From Chanos chanos (taxonomy: Eukaryota; Chordata; Actinopteri; Gonorynchiformes; Chanidae): a DNA stretch of 64,000 nt. The position numbers and the translations under genes were made by a program. Below the pieces are notes generated by a model. It was not told the origin of the DNA. It searched no databases and saw only the letters and a list, made by a program, of their open reading frames with translations. The stretch is from NCBI RefSeq assembly GCF_902362185.1, contig NC_044495.1:40287211-40351210 (forward strand), in the 5' to 3' direction. This document shows positions 51,691-62,596 of the stretch, piece by piece (the first letter of the stretch is position 1; each line of letters opens with the position of its first letter).

Positions 51691-53160
51691 ATGTCTCTAC
51701 ATTGTTGTGTGCCTCGATGTGCTGATTCGTCAAGGTACAACTTGGGGATTAGCTTTCATCAGTTTCCTGTCAATCCTGAGGTACAGGCTCAGTGGCTCAT
51801 TAGGATCCATAGAGACAACTTCAATCCCACTCCACATACTCGCCTCAGTAGTAGGCATTCCCAAACAGGTGATTTCGTTGTGACGGCTGGGGGTTGGAGA
51901 AGACTCTACAAAGGAGCTGTACCTTTTCTGTTTGCCTTGAACAATTATACCACACCCACACTAAGGCTTAATGTTTGGGAATGTCGGCTGAGATGGCCTT
52001 CCTTGTGTGAGGTGCCGTTGTGGACAAAAGTCGTGCAAAAAATGCAAAAGGGAACGAACCCTTTTGCGCAAGAGAGATCCAGTTACCAGGCGAGAGAGGT
52101 CCGGTTAGCCCGCAAGAGCAATTTAAACCCTGTCAGGGGGATTGAAGCCCTCTAGTGACAGGTCCAATGGTCAGCGTCCATTCAATAGCATGTGCATAGG
52201 AAAGTTCCTTGTGAGCGAGAATGAAAGCAGCTGGCAAGAGAGGTCCAATGAACAGCACACGCAATCCAGTGGACCAATCGAATGGACAGCACGCACGGTC
52301 CACTGGATTGTGAATGAAAAGTAGCTGCAAACTAGGCAGCTTCACACCAGTTAGCTAGTTAACCAGTCAGTTAATCTCTGTTGATTTACCAGGTGAATTA
52401 ATATGAATAGCTAGATAATATAATAATGATGATCATGACCATACTGATGACAATTATAGGCTGATAATGACCTGATTAATAAATTATAACAGATATTTTT
52501 ACTTCAGTGTTTTATTCACTTCACCTCTCTATGAGAAATCAAAATCATAAGTTAGAGTGCTGCTACTTGTCCTTACCAACAGGCTACACGTATAAATATG
52601 GAAGTAAGTAATTTATTTCTCTGTGTTCTACTTTGTTTCCATATGAGTCGTGGCAACAACATAGAGAAATATTTTCAAGAAGTAAACCTAAATAGCTGCT
52701 ACTTTTCATCCACGCACGCTGTTCATTGGATCTCTCTTGCCAGCTACTTTCATTCATGTGCGCTGACCATTGGACCTGTCACTAGAGGGCTTCAATCTCC
52801 CTCGCAGGGTTTAAATTGCTCTCGCGGGCTAATCGGACCTCTCTTGCCTGGTAACTGGATCTCTCTTGTGCGAAAAGGGTTCGTTCCCTCTCACATTTTT
52901 CGCACAACTTTTGTCCACAACGGCGCCTCATATCCCTGGACTTTGCAGCATCTGACTCCATGATGGAAGTACAAATAGCACCTGATCATGATTACAACAT
53001 TACTCCGACGACCTCAGTAATGGCAGATGAGTTGGCAAACGAGAACGAAACATTAAAGAGAAAAATACAGGAGCTACAAAGCCAGCTTGAAACTTTACAG
53101 CTGCAGTCCCATTTTGGGCTGCAACATCTAGGAGGATCAGGCGAAGACATTTGTTTTTAC
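51691..53160 (+). pseudogene. THAP-domain transposon gene split by a foldback insertion
   Basis: The left part (51691-52007) starts MSLHCCVPRCADSSRYNLGI and contains FHQFPVNPEVQAQW, the zinc-binding THAP fold of transposases of the ISL2EU type or relatives. The usual C-x2-H pair reads SSRH here, so one zinc ligand is lost. The right part (about 52932-53160) continues SLDFAASDSMMEVQIAPDHD and a coiled coil (ANENETLKRKIQELQSQLET), ending GGSGEDICFY before homology stops. The element at 52008-52930 separates the halves. The 202-codon ORF at 51547-52155 is half THAP and half insertion. Confidence 0.65.
52008..52930. mobile_element. 923-bp foldback element with ~220-250-bp inverted repeats
   Basis: Left arm 52008-52261 (TGAGGTGCCGTTGTGGACAA ...) matches the reverse complement of right arm 52713-52930 (... 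TTTTGTCCACAACGGCGCCTCA) almost throughout; the left arm has about 37 extra bases. The core of about 450 bases is AT-rich and non-coding. There is no transposase and no clear target duplication. It splits the THAP gene. Confidence 0.85.
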
Positions 53161-53700
53161 GGAAAGATGGTCCATATTTTTTGGAATAGGATTAAATTAA
53201 ACTCTCTCTTTGTGTGTGTGTGTGTGTGAGCGAGAGAGAGAGACAGAGTCTGTCTAGTTCTTTATGTGTGTCTAGTCCTCTGTGCATGTGTGTGTGTGTA
53301 AATTGTAAATTAAATTAATTCAAAAAGCTTTAAGAAAATGACAAGTGACTATAGAGTTGAGTGATCTTTGAATAAATAAAGTCCTCTGTAGTACAGAGGA
53401 TAAAGAAGCACTGTAAAATCTGTTAAAATACTCTACTGTCAGGTTTGGGACTTCTATACAGATTTTGGCCACCAGATGGTGCCATCCAGAACTTTTGTTA
53501 GTCATTTAGTTAATGTGTTTCACCCGTGTCTTGTTTGTTCTGTGTATTTAAGTTGCCCTCACTGTGTCGGTCTTTTTTCAGTCTTTACCTATTGACAAAT
53601 TGTTGTCAATTTGTCCAATGTTTGATAGCAAAGTTAGCTGGTTAGCAAGATAGCTAGTCCTCTGTGGCTGTCTGTTAGGTAGCTACTAAGCTAGTAAGTT

Positions 53701-53927
53701 AACATACCTTTGTAATTATTGATGTAACTGGAGACATACATCTTGAAGCCCTTCCCTGGCTTACTCCTTGGTGCTGATGCCGCAGCTTCATTGGTCGTTA
53801 TGTTTGGAAGATCTTGAAGACATTGCATGTAGAAAGTAATTTTGTTGTCTACAAACTGACCAGTGTCGGAAAAATGCTCGTGCTTACTGTCCTCGAAACA
53901 GAAATCGTACAGTGTCATCTTACACAA
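53701..53927 (-). pseudogene. N-terminal fragment of a fish transposon protein (YqaJ/SWIM-type companion gene)
   Basis: Reads MTLYDFCFEDSKHEHFSDTG ... KITFYMQCLQDLPNI ... SKPGKGFKMYVSSYINNYKG on the - strand. From memory this is the start of the second protein of ISL2EU-like elements, which carries a SWIM zinc finger and a YqaJ nuclease. It lies next to, and is convergent with, the THAP gene, as expected for one two-gene element. The rest is missing. Confidence 0.5.
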
Positions 53928-54348
53928 CTAGTCAATAGAGAGTGAGGAAGGGTGGGTGTCCTTGGCTTATATTTTATCTAGCTGGCTACTGAATGTCAAT
54001 GGCAATATAGAACAAAGACAAAGAAAAAGTTAATGAATCATTAAGCACGTTTTTGATTATTATTTCTTTGTGGTTGTTTAGGTAAACAATTTAGTTGACA
54101 AGGTACTGAAAGCAGAACTATATATCTTTCGCTGAAGCTGGAAATGCTAACCAATCCTCTGTGAAAGTGAAACACTTTCTTGTGAAAAATGATTGGTTTA
54201 GCTATCAAGTAACTTTTTAATGTATGAAAAAAAAATGTAAAGTGCCTAAGTCGTAGCCTTCTGAGTAGTAAAAGACCTGCGGATCACATTGTTTATCTCC
54301 ATCAACCCTGAAGGACTGTCAGAATAAATGGATAAGTCTTTAGTTTGT

Positions 54349-56945
54349 TTAGTTTTGAAGAGGCGCAGGCCCATATAGAATTTTATATGTTAATAAGAGG
54401 ACCTTAAAATCTGCCTTTGCATGAATTGGGAGCAAATGACGGGAAGCCAGGACAGGTGTACTGTGGTCAGACTTCCTTGTTCTGGTCAGGATTCTGGCAG
54501 CAGAATTCTGGACCAGCTGAAGACTTTTGATAATAGAGGCAAGCGGACCAGAGTACAAAACATTGCAGTAATCGAGGTGAGACGTGACGAATGCGTAAAC
54601 AATGGTTTCTGCATCAGCCATACTTAGAAAGGGCCTAACTGTAGCGATATTACGGAGGTGATAAAAGGCAGTTTTGGTTGTGTTTTTGATATGAGTGACT
54701 AGCGAGAGACTGGAGTCAAAAATCACACCAAGGTTTTTAGCTGTAGAGTTCTGAGAGATGATGCAGTTGTCAAAATTTAGGATAAGATCACTAAAATGAT
54801 GCTTATGTGTAGGAGGATCAATAACCAGCATTTCAGTCTTACCTGCGTTAAGCATCAGGAAATTTGAAAACATCCAACCCTTTACAGCACAAAGGCATGC
54901 ATCAAGGTTAGCCAATTCAGAGAAGTCATTGTGCTTGATGGGCAAGAAAATCTGATTATCGGCAGCATAACAAGGAAAGTTAATGTTGTATCTACGAATA
55001 ATGCCACCCAAAGGAAGCATGTAAATAGAGAATGAGAGAGGGCCAAGGACTGACCCCTGAGGAACACCATAGTTAAGCTCATGATACTCAGAGGTCACAT
55101 TGATATAGTGGACACACTGCTTTCTCTCTGAGAGATATGATTTAAACCAAGAAAGCGCCTGGCCACAAATGCCAGTTTGATTTTCCAGGCGCTTTAACTA
55201 TATAGTGTGATTAACCGTGTCAAATGCTGCACTCAGATCAAGGAAAAATAAGAATAGAGAGAGCACCAGTGTCCATGGCTACTAAAAGATCATTAGTTAC
55301 TCTAGTAAGGGTGGTTTCAATAGAGTGAAAACACCTGAAGCCTGACTGAAACATTTCAAATTAACTGTTAGAGGACATATGGGCTATAAACTGAGCAACT
55401 ACAATTTTTTCAAGTATTTTTGAAAGAAATGGGAGATTAGAGATCGGCTTTTAATTATTTAAGGCTTCAGGGTCAAGGTTCAGATTTTTAAATAAAGGTC
55501 TGATCACAGCCATTTTAAAAGCGGAGGGTAAAACACCAGATTTAAGTGACATATTTAGAACGTTAAGCATTGTAGGGCTGACAACCGAGAAAAACCTGCA
55601 AAGTTTAGCAGGTAGAGGGACGAGGAGGCAAGAGGCTCGATTAGCAGAGTGCGGCAATTTGGACAGCGCGTCTAGGGAGAGAGGGCTAAATTGAGTTAAA
55701 GGGTGCACATGCTGATTAATCTCAGGTGCAGTGACAGAGAGCATGCAGGCAGCCTGATTTGATAAAGTAAATTGAATATCAGGATGAATTACGTCTATTT
55801 TTTGCGAGAAAAATTCAACAAAATGATTTGTAGTAAAAAGGCTAGATTGAGGAGAGTGATTCTGGGTAAGTTTAGATACTGTAACAAAAAGGAAGCTGGT
55901 TATTTTAGTTGACATTAATGCTTTTCGAGTAAGACATGGCTTTGGCTGTGAAGAGGGCTTGTTTATAGTCTATCAAGCTCAACCTCTAGTTTAGTGGCCT
56001 GCCAGTTTCGTTCCAATGTTTTACGCACCTGTTTCAGCACGTGGGTATCATCATTAAACCAAGGTGTTGAGTGTTTTCGCCTATTTTTTATAGTTAATGG
56101 TGCTATCATATCTAGGGTAGAATTTATACTGTCAGTCAAGTTGTTGAAAGACCTTTGCTGATCATTGAAATAGTTGAGAGCAGTAGGAAGCAGGTCAGCG
56201 AGCACAGCAGTGGTGGAAGCATTAATACAACGGCAGCCACGTACCGTGGTAGAAACAACTGGTGTGAACAGGAGAGTTACTTGGAAAGTAATAAGAAAAT
56301 GGTGTGAGAGGGCAGCGGAGTAGGGAGAGACGACTATGCGGGAGACATCTAGTCCGCAAGCTAGAATAAGATCTAAAGTGTTGCCACTGAAATGAGTGTG
56401 TTTGTGGACATATTGTTTAAAGCCAAAAGTGTCTATGATAGCTGTAAAAGCTTTATTAAGAGAATCAGAACTGTTACTGATGTGGACATTAAAGTCCCCC
56501 AGTATCAAGATTTTATCCACTCTAGTTAGAATAACAGAGATAAATTCAGAGAACCCATCTAGGAATTTACTATAGGGCCCCGGGTGATGATAGAGCACTA
56601 CTATGAGAAAAAATGATGTAGTGCAGGATTGCTTCACGGAGAGCAGCTCAAAGGAGGCAAAATTAGGTAAGCTAAAGGTGTTGGGAGAAAATTTAGTATT
56701 ATAGATCAGAGCTACACCTCCTCCTTTCTTTGCTGCCCAAGCAACAAAAGAAAAGGAATAGTTAGGGGGCGAAGCTTCGTTTAAAGGGAGAAAAACATCT
56801 GGCTTTAACCAAGTTTCACACAAATCTATCATGTCAAGGCTAAGATCACTGATCAGGTCACTAACCAGCAATGCATTATGTGAAAGTGATCTACTATTGA
56901 TAAAACCTAACCTCAGGAGGGAGTTAGTTGAATTGGAAATAGATT
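54349..56945 (-). mobile_element. L2-like LINE, endonuclease plus reverse transcriptase, broken
   Basis: Read on the - strand. The endonuclease is at 56945-55963: LRLGFINSRSLSHNALLVSD, LCETWLKPDV, KGGGVALIYN, LILGDFNVHIS, ending LSHHFLITF where SDHHF-type sequence is usual, so a catalytic Asp seems lost. The reverse transcriptase N part is at 55915-55451 (PLFKNLNLDPEALNN). The core is at 55098-54349 with YGVPQGSVLGPL and CYAADNQIF in place of the YADD-type catalytic motif, then HLDYCNVLYSGP and ARILTRTRKSDHSTPVL. At least two frame breaks separate the three ORFs. No 5' ORF1 is seen. Confidence 0.85.
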
Positions 56946-57379
56946 ACTATGAGATATGGTCCATCTTACTCTAGACCAAAGTGAGCTACATGGGCGTTAA
57001 AGTACACTAATGGGAAAAGTCTCTCCTCTAGCTGAATACCTAGTCATATTAGTCTTAACATTACAATGAACATTATTCACTAGAAGGATACTTGGAAGAG
57101 GGCGACGGTTTTCTTGTTGTCTCAGTACTCAAGCTCTTTTGCTCCACTTCCTTCTCCATTGCTGTTTACAAGGTGTAGCAGGTAGGCTAAAAGATCTAAA
57201 CAATCTAAACAAATCTAAACAAATGGTAGACCAAGATGGTCGCTGAGTCTGTTGAGTAATGTTTGGCTATAAAAAGTGCATTCATTGTAGATCTCATTGT
57301 CAATCAAAGCCTGTGTGTTGTGGGTGATCATGATGTTCCAAAATATAGCGTTGTTGCTGAAAATATTGTGAATAAATTA

Positions 57380-57799
57380 ACAAAGTTAAAGTTGAGGAGG
57401 AGCTCAGAGATCCATAAGCAGGCCCTTTATCAACCAGTAGGCTTCCTTCTCTCAGGAGATGGGGGATACCCATACCTGCAGCACCCCATCTCCATAATGA
57501 CCCAATACCGTCAGCCTGTAGCAAGTAAGAACATCATCCCCTTCTCATTACACCTACAATCACACACAGGAAATTGTCATGTTGGTTACTGTGAAACAAA
57601 TATTTTCAACTTAATTTTTATGTATAGGCTGAATGTAAGAAAGATACAACAGGCATCATGCAAAGGCCAGGGGCATCATCAAACATACCTTTAATGTCCT
57701 TAAAACACGCTGGCGCTCCATCTTCCTGCGGGCACTAGAGATCCAGCCTCTGTTTGTTCTTAAGGTCATTGGAGCCTGCTGCATCCTCCACAATATCTG
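57380..57799 (+). pseudogene. Harbinger transposase C-terminal fragment
   Basis: GFLLSGDGGYPYLQHPISIM then TQYRQPV (57440-57520) and, after an intron-like gap, HHAKARGIIKHTFNVLKTRW followed by LFVLKVIGACCILHNIC (57650-57799). These match the last third of HARBI1-like transposases (GDSGYP, then RGVVERTFGVLK, then ACCVLHNI). The reading frame is cut at HNIC by the next element. Confidence 0.75.
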
Positions 57800-58550
57800 T
57801 CTTTTCCATTGACGTGGTGCTGGTGCCTAAACTAGTACCGGGGCAGCACTTTTCCACTGAAAAAATACTGGTGCCGGTGCCAAAAAGCTGGCACCGGCAC
57901 GGCACCCCAAAATTGCTGGTCCCTAAAGTTGGAACTGTTGACGTCAGTGGCTATGCAAATGAGAACCACACGAGAACCAATCAGTTCAGCGTGTGATGTG
58001 TTTGGTACATGACGCAAGGCTGGAGTAACAAAAAAAGTCTGACCAAGATGGCGATGGCTAAAGGCTATGTGTAGCATGAAAATATGTATATGATTAAAAT
58101 ATACATGGTCAACCTTTTGTATCTACATCAACCCGGATTGTTGTTTACATGTTACATGAACGTAGTCGGAGCCAGAGAGGGAGAAAAACTTTCTCAACAG
58201 CTCTGGTCGGTGCAAATAAACCACTGTAGACCTTCATTTAAGCACTCCAACTTTTGAGCTAGGTGACAGGCTTGCTTTTTGGGGGGGGGGGGAATTTTGC
58301 CCCCAGAGCAAAAAGTGGTAGAGTGAAATTTGCGAGGTGTTTTGCTGTGTGGAAGCCTAGTGTAAAAGTAAATTTATCAAAAGCAAGCAAAGCAGATGCG
58401 TTCTGTCTTCCATGATTTATTTCCCCACGGAAATTATCCCAACTTTCACTACATAAGGTTTGGTTCCCAAACCTGTGGAAATGCGAGCTGGTTTTCAAAG
58501 GGCACCAAGCCAGCACTGGCTCCGCACCAGCACCATCCTAGTAGAAAAGA
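57800..58550. mobile_element. ~750-bp MITE with GGTGCTGGTGC inverted ends
   Basis: The left end TCTTTTCCATTGACGTGGTG then CTGGTGC matches the reverse complement of the right end (TCTTTTCTACTAGGATGGTG then CTGGTGC). The inner flanks (GTGCCGGTGCC, TGGCACCGGCACGGCACC) are typical of a common fish MITE. No coding sequence. Target duplication is unclear. Confidence 0.75.
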
Positions 58551-58784
58551 GCTAGAAGACTCTGAGCAAAATAAAAGTGACAGGTATTAGATAAGCCCCC
58601 CCCCCCACTTTTTTTATAGCACATTCTAAGAGGCTGTCATCACTGCGCTAGTTGATGTCACACCATCCGACATTCAACAGTCAAAATCAAAGCACTGCCA
58701 CATTGGCAGGAAAGTGGGAGTATTGCTGGGCAAATGACTGCTAGCAGCTAGTCTCTTCGCCCGCTGTATTTATACAGAGTTAAC

Positions 58785-58977
58785 ATGGTGGATAACTGTT
58801 GTGCACCAGGCTGCCAGAACAAATGGGGACAAGTAAAAGAGGGAGCATTTTATCGGATTCCTAAAGATCCTGAAAGACAACATAAGTGGACTACTGAACA
58901 TGCTAGAAGCAAAGAAAACTGAGTGATGGGACACCACAAGCAACAGATGCTTGTGTAATGACCACTTCATATCCGGT
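58785..58977 (+). pseudogene. THAP-domain fragment
   Basis: MVDNCCAPGCQNKWGQVKEG then AFYRIPKDPERQHKW and, past a stop and a frame slip, CLCNDHFISG. The C-x4-C (CCAPGC), W and C-x2-H (CNDH) spacing is that of a THAP zinc finger. It is not the same family as the THAP gene at 51691. It is probably the start of a P-element-like or ISL2EU-like transposase; the rest is absent. Confidence 0.6.
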
Positions 58978-58989
58978 ACAGAATACAAT

Positions 58990-60049
58990 GCTTCCTAACA
59001 TTAATATCTTATTATATCTTATTAATATCTTATCATTGTGTGTTGTTAAAAATTATGTCCCTGCCTTGCTGATATTCCACTTGTCGGGCGGACACTGTGC
59101 AGCTTTCAGAAAGAAAAGGACATTTGTTAACCTTAAGTGTTCCTTAGTAATTAAAGTTCCCTCTTTTTCACCCTTCCTTATCTATTTCTGTCATGCTCAC
59201 TCTGCCTCTCTATCCCTATCCCCTTTAATCGGTTTTCTCTTTATGGCCCAGGCCTCCCTGTGTTCAGGACCAATGCACACCAAAGCAGAAACCACTCGCT
59301 GTAACACCAAACAGACGCCAGGCTCGATGTTTTAGCGCAGCAACCCCCAGACCATTTGGTCAAATGCTGATAATTGCGAGAGACCAGATCACCTCGGGAG
59401 GTTAGTTTCCCTGTGAGAATGGAATTCAGACCATGCCACAGGCCCCATCTGCATTGCTCCACTCGGACACAAACTATGTAGAACAAAAGAGAAATGAAAC
59501 CATATGATATGATCCAATAAATACACATATTGAGTCATAACTGTTCGTATAGTCATAAATGCGCGGTAAAATTTAAAAATAACCAGGAGCCAAGTCACGA
59601 GCAGCTAATTGTATGACCATCAGTGTAACTGTGCTGTTTTTAATGAAAAAGAAACCATATTTGGTCTTGTTCAGGAGCATAAAATGCGGCGGATGTAATT
59701 TTACTATTCTTTAATGGGAAAAAGTTATGTAAAATTATTTCAAGCTCAAATTATACTTCCCAAATTCCAAGGAGTGTCTCCTCCCTTCAGGCAGAGACAC
59801 GCTCAAAAGGATAGGAGCACCCCCCCGGTTACTCCTACCTGAACGTGGCTGGGCCTGCTCTTCTTCTTCCTCATCCCTTTTCTCTCCCTTCCTCACTACC
59901 CCTTTTTGTGTGTAAGTAACTCCACTAGAACATCACTCAGATAGTTCTTTTGGTTAAGTGTGCCTCTTTGTGAGTAATGCCTCATACTCCCGTAGTTTTT
60001 CATTCATACATACTTTAGGTAACGAGGATATTGTTGTCTACCGTTACCC
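58990..60049. other. Stretch without recognisable genes
   Basis: The ORFs on both strands lack family motifs. The segment about 59270-59480 looks repeat-like but I could not classify it. Confidence 0.4.
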
Positions 60050-61000
60050 AGCCGGCATTTCAATGTTTACTCAATGTTGAGTCAACGTCATGGACCAAGG
60101 TTGAATCACCGCTGAATTTTGTTTCGATTTTGAAAATCGAACCAACGTTGATATCGTGACGTTATTTCAACGTCTTACTTTTCAACATTGGTGAATATAA
60201 GGTCTTGCGTCGACGTTGAATTAACGTTATATTAAATACTGATTTTGTAAATCGAAGCAACACATGATAATAATCACATATTCAGAAGAACAATATATTA
60301 CAATGTAGAACTCAAAATATTGAACTTTATTTAAAAGTCAGCTATTGTATTTAAAAACAGAACAACCACCCTGATACCTCTGTCTACACTTCACCAAAAT
60401 GGTGACGTCCCAAATTACTATCTGTAACATAAAAACTTAAAACATAGAAACAGATATCCCAAAAACACCAGTAATTATCTCCCAACACACATCTACTTCA
60501 AACACGTTGTCTAACAACAAACAGTGAACCTTGCCCAACAGAGCAAAAGGGGCGGGGCCAACGACCACTCTCCGACGCTACAGTATTATATAGTTTGCAG
60601 TTGGATCAACATGACAATACTGTCTGAATCAGGAATTTACTGTACATGTCATATGTTTTCAGTGCAGTTGTTATATGTAATGCAACTTGCTGTGCATAAC
60701 TTGCAATACTACTATCCATATACTATAAACACAAAAATAAACAAATCTAAATAAGTCAATAGTAAAGCTTTAATGTGATCAAATGAGACACCCTGGAAAA
60801 AGATGTTATGGCACTTTCCTGAATAAATCTGAGGGAAAGCAGCTGTTACAATTTTCTTTTGCTTGTTGTTGAAGACATTATGTCGATTCAATGTACAGAT
60901 CTTTCAACATCAATATTTGGACGTTGCTTGTGTTAACATTTTTACAACCATTAGCATTAAACATTGTTTCAACGTTTTTTCAATGTTTCAGCGTTCAGAG
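60050..61000. repeat. CAACGTTG-rich repeat (probable non-autonomous element)
   Basis: 60050-60235 is dense in AACGTTGA/TCAACGT words (CAGCCGGCATTTCAATG, TTGAGTCAACGTC, AACCAACGTTGATATCGTG). A shorter block of the same words in inverted form (TTGTTTCAACGTTTTTTCAA) closes it at about 60960-60990. This looks like a widespread fish repeat with imperfect inverted ends. Confidence 0.5.
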
Positions 61001-61159
61001 CGCTGTGCTATAAATAGAGTTTTTCAGAATATCTGTAATTTCACTGGGTTCAGGTTCCAAAATAAGGTTACAGTTATGGCAAAGTGATATTAGCACTAGG
61101 TCTAATATTCACAGTGAACCATTAACCAGATTTTCCTCATACCATTGGCACGAACACTC

Positions 61160-61934
61160 TTTTGAAAGATTCCTCAATTGGTGTGGCCCACTTGGACTTT
61201 TTTGACGTTACAGCTATCTCTTCCTCTCGTCCATGGTTACACTGTCACACGCTGAACAACCCAGCTGATACATGGGAGCAGCTCTCACCAAGTCCAGCTG
61301 TGCAATTGCAGTGGGCTCCTAAGACAACCCCATCATTCCTGACCATAACCATGGCTTCAACTGAGGGTCGTTCAGTCTTTGGGAATGATTCACCTGTAAT
61401 AAAAATTTCATGGTGTTTGCGCAATAACTGCTGTTTGATCACAAAGGTATAATTTCATGTATGAATTGATGCCTTTTGAAATTCATTCACACAGTGATAA
61501 TGTACTTAACTCTTAAGAGTTAAGCGTTAGCTAGTCTATATCGTCGATTTACCAATTGGTAAATCGACGATATAGACTAGCTAACGCTACACACAAGTTG
61601 GCACACAGATCACATTACACTGCCCATTGCTTATACTAACGTTAACTAAAATGAAGTGACGCTTACCCTTCCAGTGACGACAAAGCAATTTGTAGCCGGT
61701 AGACTCAACAGCTGAATATTTATCACCAATCCGGATTTTTCCATTTGTAACCCTCTAGGCTTTCAAAGACTTCTTGTCCGTTCCAGCTGTTTCAATACAC
61801 GTGAAAAGCATCCCGGGGCATTATAAGGGTCAGTAATGTTTAATACAAAAAGTTTTGCAATAGCGTTCAACATCCTTGTAATTAAAGTGTGCAGTGAACT
61901 CTGATGGCTTGAAATCTACGCTGGCACCATTCAT
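61160..61934 (-). pseudogene. SWIM/YqaJ-type transposon protein, N-terminal remnant
   Basis: On the - strand the start is MNGASVDFKPSEFTAHFNYK (61934), then KSLKA and GLQMEKSG, NCFVVTG, and, after an intron, [17 protein letters not shown] ending in [20 protein letters not shown]. The C-x-C ... C-x-H pattern is the SWIM zinc finger that precedes the YqaJ nuclease in the second protein of ISL2EU-like transposons (family knowledge). Stops and a frame slip break it, and the nuclease is missing. Confidence 0.55.
61505..61588. repeat. Perfect 66-bp palindrome plus overlapping 20-bp palindrome
   Basis: 61523-61588 reads identically on both strands with no spacer; the centre is between 61555 and 61556 (ACCAATTGGT), and I checked all 33 pairs. 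61505-61524 (CTTAACTCTTAAGAGTTAAG) is a second perfect palindrome that overlaps it by two bases. Confidence 0.97.
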
Positions 61935-61989
61935 TTTTGCTCACATTTTTCCTGACAACATGGCGACGTAAACAAAATGAGTCGCGTAA

Positions 61990-62440
61990 TCCTGGGAGCT
62001 CTGTAGTTGGAAATACCGCTTATAAGCCATTAATAAAAACATTACTGAAATAGCATGAGAACACCAGTGTTATTACACAGATTATTACAGACTAAGTGAG
62101 GCTCTTTTTCTTGGATGAACAAACAATGGTCTGGGCAGTGATGATCGGGAGCAAAGGCAGTACTGATTGTAAACAATATCCAAGAATATATAGGCCCACT
62201 CAAACAAATGTAAATTAGCAGTTGGTGGTGTTCCTAGAACAGGGAAGTTAAGGTGGATATATTCAAATAAGAGCATGTGCTCCAAAATCAGTCTCACATA
62301 TTCTTGGGATATCTCAAAATTAATTTATATGCGGTCGTTTATTCGGGTTTAACTTCCACCGTTTATTTCCAGCTTCAAGTGTAGCTTAACACGTCGTTGA
62401 CGACTCCCACCCTCAGGTTTAGCTTCCTAACTGAATTTTG
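61990..62440. other. Spacer before the final gene
   Basis: No coding exon seen. It may include distal promoter sequence of the gene at 62597. Confidence 0.5.
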
Positions 62441-62479
62441 GCACCCATCATTCGCTATATGCAGCTTCCTGCGCACAGC

Positions 62480-62498
62480 ACTACATTTCCCACAATTC
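62480..62498 (+). promoter_or_regulatory. ZNF143/THAP11-type promoter motif
   Basis: ACTACATTTCCCACAATTC matches the known ACTACAATTCCCAGAATGC consensus at 16 of 19 positions. It lies 117 bases upstream of a start codon, the usual place for this motif in TATA-less vertebrate promoters. Confidence 0.65.
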
Positions 62499-62596
62499 AC
62501 TTGGCGAGAGGACAACATTTGTATCACATGAGATTTATAAGTAGGCTACAGCGTACTATAACTTGGAAGCCGGTATTCACCATACCACAAGATACA

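Noticed and set aside
51547-52155. 202-codon ORF as an intact gene
   Set aside because: Only codons from 51691 to about 52007 are THAP-like; the rest is the arm of the foldback insertion read in frame by chance.
55963-56871. 302-codon ORF as a host nuclease gene
   Set aside because: It is the endonuclease domain of the L2-like LINE, followed on the same strand by reverse transcriptase pieces.
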